DNA from: Ralstonia sp. RRA
GTDB taxonomy: Bacteria; Pseudomonadota; Gammaproteobacteria; Burkholderiales; Burkholderiaceae
NCBI RefSeq assembly: GCF_037023145.1
Contig: NZ_CP146091.1
Span: 1,488,001 to 1,552,000, forward strand
Direction: 5' to 3'
Length of the DNA: 64,000 nucleotides
Position 1 is the first letter of the stretch, and every line of letters begins with the position of its first letter. Of the stretch, positions 28,089 through 36,121 are shown piece by piece. The notes beneath the pieces are model-generated. The model saw nothing but the letters and a program-made list of their open reading frames with translations, had not been told where the DNA came from and made no database searches. Both the position numbers and the translations under genes were made by a program.

Positions 28089-29363
28089 ATGGATTTCGTG
28101 ATTCGCAACGCCAGCTTGCCCGACGGCCGCATTGGCATCGATATCGGCATCATCGCCGGACGGATCGAGGCCGTGCAGCCGCAGTTGCCCGCGCATGGCG
28201 CGCAGGAGTTCGACGCAGCGGGGGCATTGGTCAGCCCACCGTTTGTCGATGCGCATTTCCATATGGATGCGACCTTGTCGTACGGTTTGCCGCGCGTGAA
28301 CCAGTCCGGCACGTTGCTCGAAGGCATCTCGCTGTGGGGCGAACTCAAACCAACGCTCACGCAGGACGCGCTGGTCGAACGCGCTCTGCGTTACTGCGAC
28401 TGGGCCGTGGCGCGCGGCCTGCTGGCAATCCGTTCCCATGTGGACGTGTGCGACCCGCGTTTGTTGGCCGTCGAGGCGCTGCTTCACGTCAAGCGGCAGG
28501 TGGCGCCATATCTGGATCTGCAGCTTGTCGCTTTTCCGCAGGACGGTCTGCTGCGCAGCCCGGGCGCCTTTGACAACCTCAAGCGCGCCATCAGCATGGG
28601 CGTGGATGTCGTTGGAGGCATCCCGCATTTCGAGCGGACGATGGCGGATGGCGCCGAGTCCATCCGCCTGCTCTGTGAATTTGCTGCCGAGTGCGGCCTG
28701 CGCGTCGACATGCATTGCGATGAGTCCGACGATCCGCTTTCGCGCCATATCGAAGCGCTCGCCGCGCAGACGCATCGCCTGGGATTGCATGGGCGAGTGG
28801 CCGGCTCGCACCTCACGTCGATGCACTCGATGGATAACTACTACGTCAGCAAGCTGCTGCCGCTGATGCGCGAGGCGGGCGTGGCGGCGATTGCCAATCC
28901 GCTGATCAACATCACGCTGCAGGGGCGGTCCGATACGTATCCGAAGCGGCGCGGCATGACGCGTGTGCCGGAACTGCTGGCCGCTGGTATCGACGTCGCC
29001 TTTGGCCACGACTGCGTGATGGACCCGTGGTACAGCCTGGGCTCAGGCGACATGCTGGAGGTCGCCCATATGGGTTTGCACGTCGCGCAGATGACGGGAC
29101 AAGACGCTATGCGCCAGTGTTTTGCCGCGGTGACGGAAGCACCCGCGCGTATCCTTGGGTTGGAGCGTTACGGCATCACGCCCGGGTGCCATGCAGACCT
29201 GATGGTGCTGGATGCACGTGACCCCATCGAGGCGATCCGCTTGCGTGCAACGCGCACGCTGGTCATGCGGCGAGGCCAAGTGGTGGCTCGTACGCCGGCG
29301 CCGCATGCAGCGCTGTCACTGCCGGGCCGGCCAGCGCACGTCGATTTCCGCGTGCCCCAATGA
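28089..29363 (+). CDS. codA: Cytosine deaminase
   Basis: A 424-residue amidohydrolase that aligns along its whole length with E. coli CodA (427), at a constant offset of 5. Metal and catalytic residues are kept: His56 and His58, Gln151, His209, Glu212, His241 and Asp308. It deaminates cytosine to uracil. The residue after the catalytic Asp, Asp314 in E. coli and important for substrate choice, is Cys309 here (FGHDCVMDPWY). AGGAG precedes the ATG at 28089. No codB permease is adjacent. It converges with prlC. Confidence 0.88.
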   Translation: MDFVIRNASLPDGRIGIDIGIIAGRIEAVQPQLPAHGAQEFDAAGALVSPPFVDAHFHMDATLSYGLPRVNQSGTLLEGISLWGELKPTLTQDALVERALRYCDWAVARGLLAIRSHVDVCDPRLLAVEALLHVKRQVAPYLDLQLVAFPQDGLLRSPGAFDNLKRAISMGVDVVGGIPHFERTMADGAESIRLLCEFAAECGLRVDMHCDESDDPLSRHIEALAAQTHRLGLHGRVAGSHLTSMHSMDNYYVSKLLPLMREAGVAAIANPLINITLQGRSDTYPKRRGMTRVPELLAAGIDVAFGHDCVMDPWYSLGSGDMLEVAHMGLHVAQMTGQDAMRQCFAAVTEAPARILGLERYGITPGCHADLMVLDARDPIEAIRLRATRTLVMRRGQVVARTPAPHAALSLPGRPAHVDFRVPQ

Positions 29364-29404
29364 ACAACGCCGCTTCGGCTTGCGCGCGAAGCGGCGTTGT
29401 TCTT
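29363..29404. terminator. Bidirectional terminator between codA and prlC
   Basis: AACAACGCCGCTTCG (29363-29377) pairs perfectly with CGAAGCGGCGTTGTT (29387-29401), loop 9 nt. The stem begins at the last base of the codA stop and ends 13 bp from the prlC stop. The T-run is short, but the stem is 15 bp. Confidence 0.75.
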
Positions 29405-29417
29405 GCTACGTAGGCCG

Positions 29418-31520
29418 TCAGGCGGCTTCCGCCACCATGCCGCCGTGACGCAGCAGCGCGTCGATGCTCGGCGCCCGCCCACGGAAGGCGGTGAACGATT
29501 CGATGGCCGGGCGGCTGCCACCCACTTCCAGCACTTCGCGGCGGTAGCGCGCGCCGGTTTCGGCGTCGAGTACCGAGCCACTCAACTTGCCGGCTTCCTC
29601 AAATGCCGCGTAGGCATCTGCCGACAGCACCTCGGCCCACTTGTAGCTGTAGTAGCCCGCCGCGTAGCCGCCCGCGAAGATGTGGCTGAACGTATTCGGC
29701 CAGCGTGACAGCTCGGCCTGCGGCACGACATGGAAGCGGTTGTTGACCTGACGCGACAGCTCCAGCACCGACGTCTGACCCTTCGGATCAAAATCCGTAT
29801 GCAAGTGCATGTCGAACGTCGAGAACACGATCTGGCGCAGCGTCATCATGCCGTTCTGGAAGTTCTTCGCGGCGAGCATGCGGTCGTACAGGGCGCGCGG
29901 CAGCGGCTGACCGGTCTCCGCGTGGCAGGTCATGCGCGAGAGCACTTCCCACTCCCAGCAGAAGTTCTCCATGAACTGGGAGGGCAATTCCACCGCATCC
30001 CATTCCACACCGTTGATGCCGGACACACCCAGCTCATCGACTTGCGTGAGCATATGGTGCAGGCCGTGGCCGAATTCGTGGAACAGGGTGATGACCTCGT
30101 CGTGCGTGAACAGCGCGGGCTTGTTGCCGACCGGGCCGGAGAAGTTGCAGGTCAGGTAGGCCACCGGGGTTTGCACGCCGGCATCATCCAGCAGCTTGCG
30201 ACCGCGCGCGTCGTCCATCCAGGCGCCGCCGCGCTTGCCTTCGCGGGCATACAGGTCGATGTAGAACTGCGCGAGCAGCTCGCCCTGGGCCGACTCGACG
30301 CGGAAGAAGCGCACATCCGGGTGCCACACCTCGGCCTGTTCCGGACTGATCTTCACCGAGAACAGCGTCTGCACGACTTCAAACAGCCCATCCAGCACGG
30401 CGGGCTCCGGGAAGTACTGCTTCACCTCCTGCTCGGAGAAGGCATAGCGCGCTTCGCGCAGCTTTTCCGAGGCATAGGCCATGTCCCACGGCTCGAGCTT
30501 GTCGATGCCGAGTTTGTCTTTCGCAAAGGCTTGCAGCTCGGCCCAGTCTTTTTCCGCGAAGGGGAGGGCGCGATCGGCCAGTTCGCTCAGGAAGCGCAGC
30601 ACGTCTTCGGGCGAATCCGCCATCTTCGGCACGAGCGATACCTCGCCGAAGTTACGATAGCCGAGCATGTGCGCCTCTTCTGTGCGCAGCGCGAGCTGCT
30701 CGGCCATGTTGGCGGTGTTGTCCCACTCAGCCTTGCCGCCGCCGTATTGCGCGCCGAGCTCGGAGGCTCGCGTGACATTGGCTTCGTACAGCGTGCGACG
30801 CAAGGCGCGGTCTTCCGCATATTGCAGCACCGGGAAGTACGACGGGAAGTGCAGCGTGAACTTCCAGCCGGTGGCGTTTGGGTTGTCGCGGCGGGCGGCT
30901 TCCTGCGCGGCTTGCTTGGCGTCGTCGGGCAGGCCAGTCAAGCGGGCTTCGTCGTCGATCAGCAGTGCATAGGCGTTGGTGGCATCCAGCACGTGATCGC
31001 TGAAGGCCTTGGTCAGTTGCGCCTGTTGTTCCTGGATGGCGGCAAAACGTGGCTTCTGGTCTTCCGGCAATTCGGCGCCGCCCAGGCGGAAGCCGCGCAG
31101 TTCATTGTCGAGCAGCTTCTTGCGGGCGGAAGTCAGTGTGGCGTATTCGGCGCTTTGCGCGATGGCCTTGTATTTCTCGAACAGTTCAAGGTCTTGCCCC
31201 AGGCCCGACCAGAACTCGGTCACACGCGGCAGGTTGGCGGCATGCGCTTCGCGCAAGGCTGGCGTGTCAACCACGGCGCTCAGGTGGCCGACCACGCCCC
31301 AGGCGCGACCCAGCGGCTCAGTGGCGTCTTCCAGCGCGGTAACAACCGTGTTCCAGCTGACCGGGGTGGCTGGGTCCTTGACCTTGGCAACCGCGGCCGC
31401 TGCGCGCTCGAGCAGCACGTCGATGGCCGGCGTGATGTGCTCGGGGCGAATGTCCGCAAAGCGCGGCAGACCGGAGAAATCGAGCAGCGGATTATTGGCT
31501 TGGAGCGAAATGTCGGTCAT
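29418..31520 (-). CDS. prlC: Oligopeptidase A (M3 family)
   Basis: A 700-residue M3 zinc metallopeptidase (680 in E. coli), cytosolic, which degrades oligopeptides and cleaved signal peptides. The zinc motif HEFGH is at 481-485; the third ligand is a Glu near 511 in VEWDAVELPSQF. The N-terminus MTDISLQANNPLLDFSGLP is conserved, which fixes the start at 31520 instead of 31568. It lies downstream of folD on the same strand, with a terminator between them. Confidence 0.95.
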   Translation of the reverse strand: MTDISLQANNPLLDFSGLPRFADIRPEHITPAIDVLLERAAAAVAKVKDPATPVSWNTVVTALEDATEPLGRAWGVVGHLSAVVDTPALREAHAANLPRVTEFWSGLGQDLELFEKYKAIAQSAEYATLTSARKKLLDNELRGFRLGGAELPEDQKPRFAAIQEQQAQLTKAFSDHVLDATNAYALLIDDEARLTGLPDDAKQAAQEAARRDNPNATGWKFTLHFPSYFPVLQYAEDRALRRTLYEANVTRASELGAQYGGGKAEWDNTANMAEQLALRTEEAHMLGYRNFGEVSLVPKMADSPEDVLRFLSELADRALPFAEKDWAELQAFAKDKLGIDKLEPWDMAYASEKLREARYAFSEQEVKQYFPEPAVLDGLFEVVQTLFSVKISPEQAEVWHPDVRFFRVESAQGELLAQFYIDLYAREGKRGGAWMDDARGRKLLDDAGVQTPVAYLTCNFSGPVGNKPALFTHDEVITLFHEFGHGLHHMLTQVDELGVSGINGVEWDAVELPSQFMENFCWEWEVLSRMTCHAETGQPLPRALYDRMLAAKNFQNGMMTLRQIVFSTFDMHLHTDFDPKGQTSVLELSRQVNNRFHVVPQAELSRWPNTFSHIFAGGYAAGYYSYKWAEVLSADAYAAFEEAGKLSGSVLDAETGARYRREVLEVGGSRPAIESFTAFRGRAPSIDALLRHGGMVAEAA

Positions 31521-31548
31521 GGCGGGCTCAGTAGGAAAAATCGGGTGC

Positions 31549-31587
31549 AAAAAAAGCGTCCGATCCATCAGGTTGGGACGCTTTTTC
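31549..31587 (-). terminator. Terminator after folD
   Basis: AAAAAGCGTCC (31551-31561) pairs with GGACGCTTTTT (31576-31586). On the minus strand the stem is followed by a T7 run, so it ends the folD transcript before prlC. Confidence 0.8.
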
Positions 31588-31612
31588 CGTTTCCAATGGT
31601 GGAAAGTGAAGC

Positions 31613-32482
31613 TTACGCTGCCAGCGAGGCTCCCGCGGCTACACGTTCAGCGGCTTCCAAGGTGTTGATCAGCAGCATGGTGATCGTCATCGGGCCAACG
31701 CCGCCCGGCACCGGGGTGATGTAGCCGGCGACTTCCTTGACGCCAGCAAAGTCGACATCCCCGCAGAGCTTGCCGGCATCGTCGCGGTTCATGCCCACGT
31801 CGATGACGACGGCACCGGGTTTGACCATGTCGGCGGTGATGATGTTGCGGCGGCCCACAGCGGCCACGATGATGTCGGCCTCACGCGTATGGGCGGCCAG
31901 GTCGCGTGTCTTGCTGTTGCAGATGGTGATGGTGGCGCCGGCTTGCAGCAGCAGCATCGCCATCGGCTTGCCGACGATGTTCGAGGCGCCCACCACCACG
32001 GCATTGGCGCCGCGCACCGGGTAGTTGACCGATTCCAGCATCTTCATGCAGCCGTATGGCGTGCACGGGCGGAACAGCGGGGCGCCGGTCATCAGCGCGC
32101 CGGCGTTGGCCACGTGGAAACCGTCGACGTCCTTCTCGGGCGCGATGGCTTCAAGCACCTTGTGGCTGTCGATGTGCTTGGGCAGCGGCAACTGCACCAG
32201 GATGCCGTGGATGCGCGGGTCGCGGTTCAGGGCATCGATGCGGCCGAGCAGGTCGGCTTCGGTCAGGTCTGCGGGGTAGCGGTCGAAAACGGAGAGGAAG
32301 CCGTTGTCTTCGCACGCCTTGATCTTGTTGCGCACGTAGACCTGGCTGGCCGGGTCTTCGCCGACGAGGATGACGGCCAGGCCGGGCTGGTGGCCGCGCG
32401 CGGTGAGGGCGGCGGCGCGTTGTGCGGCTTCGGCGCGGAGTTGCTTGGCAAGCGCGTTGCCGTCAATGAGTTGGGCGGTCAT
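31613..32482 (-). CDS. folD: Methylenetetrahydrofolate dehydrogenase/cyclohydrolase
   Basis: A 289-residue bifunctional FolD, which converts 5,10-methylene-THF through methenyl-THF to 10-formyl-THF. Signature segments: [19 protein letters not shown] (catalytic Lys in YVRNKIK), [18 protein letters not shown], the Rossmann motif [17 protein letters not shown] and the C-terminal [15 protein letters not shown]. Full family length. It lies 94 bp downstream of the response-regulator gene on the same strand. Confidence 0.97.
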   Translation of the reverse strand: MTAQLIDGNALAKQLRAEAAQRAAALTARGHQPGLAVILVGEDPASQVYVRNKIKACEDNGFLSVFDRYPADLTEADLLGRIDALNRDPRIHGILVQLPLPKHIDSHKVLEAIAPEKDVDGFHVANAGALMTGAPLFRPCTPYGCMKMLESVNYPVRGANAVVVGASNIVGKPMAMLLLQAGATITICNSKTRDLAAHTREADIIVAAVGRRNIITADMVKPGAVVIDVGMNRDDAGKLCGDVDFAGVKEVAGYITPVPGGVGPMTITMLLINTLEAAERVAAGASLAA

Positions 32483-32576
32483 GGCTGGGCGGAGGAGGGA
32501 GAGGGCAAACCGCGATTATAAATCGGCGCCTTCCTTCCAGCCGCCCTGGTTGCTCACAACCAGCCCACAAAATGAA

Positions 32577-33212
32577 TCAGCTATTGCGCGAGAGGGCCAG
32601 GCGCAGCAGGTCGGCGACTGTGTTCACGTTGAGCTTTTCCATGATGTTGGCGCGGTGCGCCTCCACCGTCTTGATGGAAATGCCCAGGTCATCGGCAATC
32701 TGCTTGTTCAGGCGGCCCGCAACGATGCGCTCGAGCACCTGTTGCTCACGCGTGGTCAGGCGACCGAGCAGGTCCTTGGCGGCCTTTTGCTCGCGCGCGA
32801 CGGAGTCTTCCGAGCGGGCCTTGCTGAGCATGCGCTCGACCAGTTCACGCAGTTCCGATTCGTCGAACGGCTTCTCGATGAAGTCGACCGCGCCTTTCTT
32901 CATGGTCGACACCGCCATCGGTACGTCGCCGTGGCCAGTCACAAAGACGATCGGCAGGCGGCTGTTTTCGGCCATGAGGCGGTCTTGCAGCTCGGGGCCG
33001 CTCATGCCCTGCATGCGCACGTCAAGGATCAGGCAGCCGACGCCTTCGGTGCGCTTGTCGTCCACGAGAAATTCTTCAGCGCTGCGGTAGGTGCGCACGG
33101 TGTAGCCGTTGCCCTCGAGCAGCCACGTCAATGAGTCACGCATGGCTTCATCGTCGTCGACGACGAACACGGTTTCGTTGCGCGGAGCAACTGCTGCGGG
33201 CGTTGTGCTCAT
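32577..33212 (-). CDS. FixJ/NarL-type response regulator
   Basis: A 211-residue two-component regulator. The receiver domain (about 14-130) has the acidic pair in VFVVDDDEAM, phospho-acceptor Asp64 in CLILDVRM, the switch Thr in VFVTGHGD and Lys in IEKPF. A LuxR-type helix-turn-helix (about 145-208) follows: LTTREQQVLERIVAGRLNKQIADDLGISIKTVEAH. It lies 47 bp downstream of the sensor kinase gene, so the two form one system, related to FixLJ/TtrSR-type pairs. Targets unknown; no linked transporter suggests the signal. Confidence 0.93.
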   Translation of the reverse strand: MSTTPAAVAPRNETVFVVDDDEAMRDSLTWLLEGNGYTVRTYRSAEEFLVDDKRTEGVGCLILDVRMQGMSGPELQDRLMAENSRLPIVFVTGHGDVPMAVSTMKKGAVDFIEKPFDESELRELVERMLSKARSEDSVAREQKAAKDLLGRLTTREQQVLERIVAGRLNKQIADDLGISIKTVEAHRANIMEKLNVNTVADLLRLALSRNS

Positions 33213-33259
33213 GGAGAGTCCTCGGTCTACGTTCTGTTTTAAAAACGATTTACAGCGGA

Positions 33260-35839
33260 TTACAGCGGATTCAGCGGCAGGATGATTTTAAACGTACAGC
33301 CGATGCCATCGGCATTGTTTTCTACCCAGAGCCTGCCGAGATGGGATTCTATGATGGAGCGGCAGATGTTCAGGCCCATGCCCATGCCGTCGGACTTGGT
33401 GCTGAAGAAGGGCTCGAACAGGCGTTCCTTGGTGCTGTCGTCCACGCCCGGGCCCTGGTCGATGACTTCGATCAGCACGGAGTTGTCCGGGTCGTCGATC
33501 AGGTTGGCGTGCAGGCGCAGGACGCTCGCGGCGCGCAGGCGCGGGTGGGCGGCCATGGCTTCGGCGGCGTTCTTGAGCAGGTTGACCAGGACCTGTTCGA
33601 TCAGCACCGGGTCGACGTACAGATGCGGCAGCTCGGCAGGCAGGCGCGTGAGGATGGTGATGCCGCGCCGCGTGGCTTCCAGCTCGGCCAGGCCGACGGC
33701 ATCCGCCACGATGTCGCGCAGGTCGGATTCGCGCCGCTGCGGCTGGCTGCGTTTCACGAAACCGCGGATGCGCTGGATGATCGTGCCGGCGCGCACCGCC
33801 TGGGCGGAAGTCTTTTCCAGCACCGGAATCAGCTCTTCTGCCGTGCTGCGCCCGCTCTTCAGGCGGCCGACGGCGCCCATGCAGTAGTTGTTGATGGCGG
33901 CCAGCGGCTGGTTCAACTCATGCGCCAGCGACGATGCCATCTCGCCCATGGTCGTCAGGCGGCTGGTGAACTGCAGGCGCTCTTCGTGCTGGCGCGTCAT
34001 TTCTTCGGCGGCCTTGCGCACGGTGATGTCGGTAGCGATCTGCATCTGCGCGAGGTGGCCGTCCACCCATTGGATGTAGCGGCGGCGCACTTCAAACCAT
34101 TTCTGCATCGCCGGGACGTAGATTTCGCGCGCATCGGCAGCGTGCGGCGTCAGTTCGGAGGCGGGCAGGCCGGCGTAGCCGTCGACCATGTCGAGCGCAT
34201 CGCTGGAGACGTCTTCCGTGTTGACGTCCTGGCCTGAGAGCTGCAAGTGGCCGAAGGCCTCCCAGCCGAAGAGTTGGCGGTAGTAGCGGTTGGCAAACAG
34301 GAGCTCGGCCTTGTCGGTGGACAGCACGGAGACGGCGGCGTCCAAGCTCTCCAGCACCGTTGTAAAGCGGTCGTGCGCGGCGGCCAAGTCTTCGCGCGCG
34401 CGCTTGGGTTCGGTGATGTCGGTGATCGAACTCATCCAGCCCGTATGGCGGCCACGCGCGTCAATCAGCGGCGAGACGTACATCCGTGCGTAGAAGCTCG
34501 TGCCGTCGCGGCGCATCATGCGCAGCTCCATGCCGTTGGCAGGGGCCTTACCGCGTAGGGTCAGCTCGATGTGCTTCTGCATCTCGCCGATTTCGTTGGG
34601 TGGCCAGTATGGGAAGGGCGGCATGCGGCCAACCAGTTCCGCCTCTGTCCAGCCGATCATGCGGCAGAACGCGGGGTTCACGTAGGTGATGCGGCCGTTG
34701 AGGTCGAGCGCGCGCATGCCGATCACCATGGAGTTCTCCATGGCGCGGCGGAACGAGGTTTCCGCCAGCAGGGCGCGCTGTGCTTCGGAGCGGCGGCTGG
34801 TGTGGCGCCAGACACTCCACAAGCTCCAGATCACGAAGCACGACAGACCCGCTACCAGCCACATCAGCATGTTGTTGGGCAGGTTGGACGGCGCCGGATA
34901 CGCTTCGGCCCGCAGCGACAGCGAATGCCCCGGCGGGTCCAGCAGCACCTCGTACGAGGCCGCAGCCTTTGGCACCGGGCGCAGCGACGTGCTGGCGCGG
35001 ATTACGTTGTTCTTGTCGACCAGGGAGAACCGGTAGCGATCGGTCAGTTCACCCGGCAGCAGTTGCGTGAGGATGCCGGTGACGGAGTACATGGCGCCCA
35101 CCGTGCCGAGGAACTCGTTGTCCCGCACGATCGGTACTTCCATCAGCATGAAGCTCTCGCCGCGTTCGTTCTGGATCGGGCGGGAGTAGACGGCACGCTG
35201 CGTCTCACGCGCGGCATCATAGGCGGATTGGATCTCGGCTTCGAGCGGGTGATCGCGCGTTTCGCGCACCCGGGTGACGAACTCGGAGCTGGCCGGGAAG
35301 GCCCAGCGCGGGCGGCGGGTGGCGTCCAGCCAGTTGATGAAGACCAGCTCGGGGTTTTCGCGCAGCAGTTGGCGCGCGGCGTCGCGGTAGGCGCTTGGGT
35401 CCAACTGCGCGGCGCCAATGTCGCGCGCCAGCGCCGCCACTTGATCCTGGTTGCTCTGCAGGGACAGCCGCACCTTCTGCTCGGCCCAGGCGGCATCGCG
35501 GTAGAGGGCGTCGCGCTGCTGCTGCACCTCGGTGGCGTGCAGCTGATACAGGATGAAGATCATCGCGCCGGCAAACAGGACGATGGCCACCAGCGGAATG
35601 AACATGAACCAGTTGGTCGTCCACAGCCGGCTCAGGCGCGTCATCCACAGGCGGCGCGGCACGTTGGGGCGCGAGCCTTCATCGGGCGGCAACTCGGGCG
35701 CGGGCACTGAAACCGAGACCGCCGGGGGCGAGGCAGGTTTCGCCGGCTCGGGTGCAGCCGAATCCTGTGAGGCGTGGGAGGGGGAAAGCATGATGGGCGG
35801 ACGAACGCCGGAATTCTGCGGAGGTAAAGGTGTGGACAT
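33260..35839 (-). CDS. Membrane sensor histidine kinase with PAS domains
   Basis: An 859-residue kinase if started at 35839; an open frame to 35914 and a shorter start at 35791 are also possible. A Pro/Ser/Ala-rich cytoplasmic N-terminus precedes helix 1 (FMFIPLVAIVLFAGAMIFIL), a periplasmic sensor region of about 240 residues, and helix 2 (MLMWLVAGLSCFVIWSLW). Two PAS domains follow (one with NPAFCRMIGWTEAELVGR). The HisKA box is SSLAHELNQPLAAINNY with phospho-His about 640, and the HATPase domain has N, G1 (VIDQGPGVDD) and G2 (GMGMGLN) boxes. It is divergent from aceE and partners the response regulator just downstream. Confidence 0.92.
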   Translation of the reverse strand: MSTPLPPQNSGVRPPIMLSPSHASQDSAAPEPAKPASPPAVSVSVPAPELPPDEGSRPNVPRRLWMTRLSRLWTTNWFMFIPLVAIVLFAGAMIFILYQLHATEVQQQRDALYRDAAWAEQKVRLSLQSNQDQVAALARDIGAAQLDPSAYRDAARQLLRENPELVFINWLDATRRPRWAFPASSEFVTRVRETRDHPLEAEIQSAYDAARETQRAVYSRPIQNERGESFMLMEVPIVRDNEFLGTVGAMYSVTGILTQLLPGELTDRYRFSLVDKNNVIRASTSLRPVPKAAASYEVLLDPPGHSLSLRAEAYPAPSNLPNNMLMWLVAGLSCFVIWSLWSVWRHTSRRSEAQRALLAETSFRRAMENSMVIGMRALDLNGRITYVNPAFCRMIGWTEAELVGRMPPFPYWPPNEIGEMQKHIELTLRGKAPANGMELRMMRRDGTSFYARMYVSPLIDARGRHTGWMSSITDITEPKRAREDLAAAHDRFTTVLESLDAAVSVLSTDKAELLFANRYYRQLFGWEAFGHLQLSGQDVNTEDVSSDALDMVDGYAGLPASELTPHAADAREIYVPAMQKWFEVRRRYIQWVDGHLAQMQIATDITVRKAAEEMTRQHEERLQFTSRLTTMGEMASSLAHELNQPLAAINNYCMGAVGRLKSGRSTAEELIPVLEKTSAQAVRAGTIIQRIRGFVKRSQPQRRESDLRDIVADAVGLAELEATRRGITILTRLPAELPHLYVDPVLIEQVLVNLLKNAAEAMAAHPRLRAASVLRLHANLIDDPDNSVLIEVIDQGPGVDDSTKERLFEPFFSTKSDGMGMGLNICRSIIESHLGRLWVENNADGIGCTFKIILPLNPL

Positions 35840-36064
35840 CTGTGCAACTGCGCAAAACCTAGTGTAACGGCAATTAATCTGCTGGTCGCTTGGGGAAACC
35901 GCTTGGTGACGCACATTTCGTCTGCAGGGAAATGCTGCGCTGCAGCGTTAAAAGTGATTTGTTTTGCAGTGCCGCAATATTCCACATTATAAAAAACCAT
36001 ATCGCAATTTGAAAATTACGCTTGTGCTGCATTTGCGGGAGCCCATAGAATCAGCGCAAAAGTT

Positions 36065-36074
36065 GGGGTACCCC
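36065..36074. promoter_or_regulatory. GGGGTACCCC palindrome upstream of aceE
   Basis: A perfect 10-bp palindrome with near-symmetric TT/AA flanks, 48 bp before the aceE start, in the 282-bp divergent region between the kinase and PDH genes. It is at the right place for a pyruvate-responsive repressor, but no known consensus is matched. Confidence 0.3.
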
Positions 36075-36121
36075 CAATCTAAAGAGACGCACCTACCGTT
36101 ACTGCTACCAAGGAGACCGCC

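Noticed and set aside
27951..29009. Upstream extension of the xthA frame
   Set aside because: It runs antisense to codA and lacks the conserved start; MRVATWNVNSL at 27950 is the true N-terminus.
29730..31724. Plus-strand ORF (664 codons) antisense to prlC
   Set aside because: prlC is certain from its zinc motif and family length; the antisense frame is a shadow.
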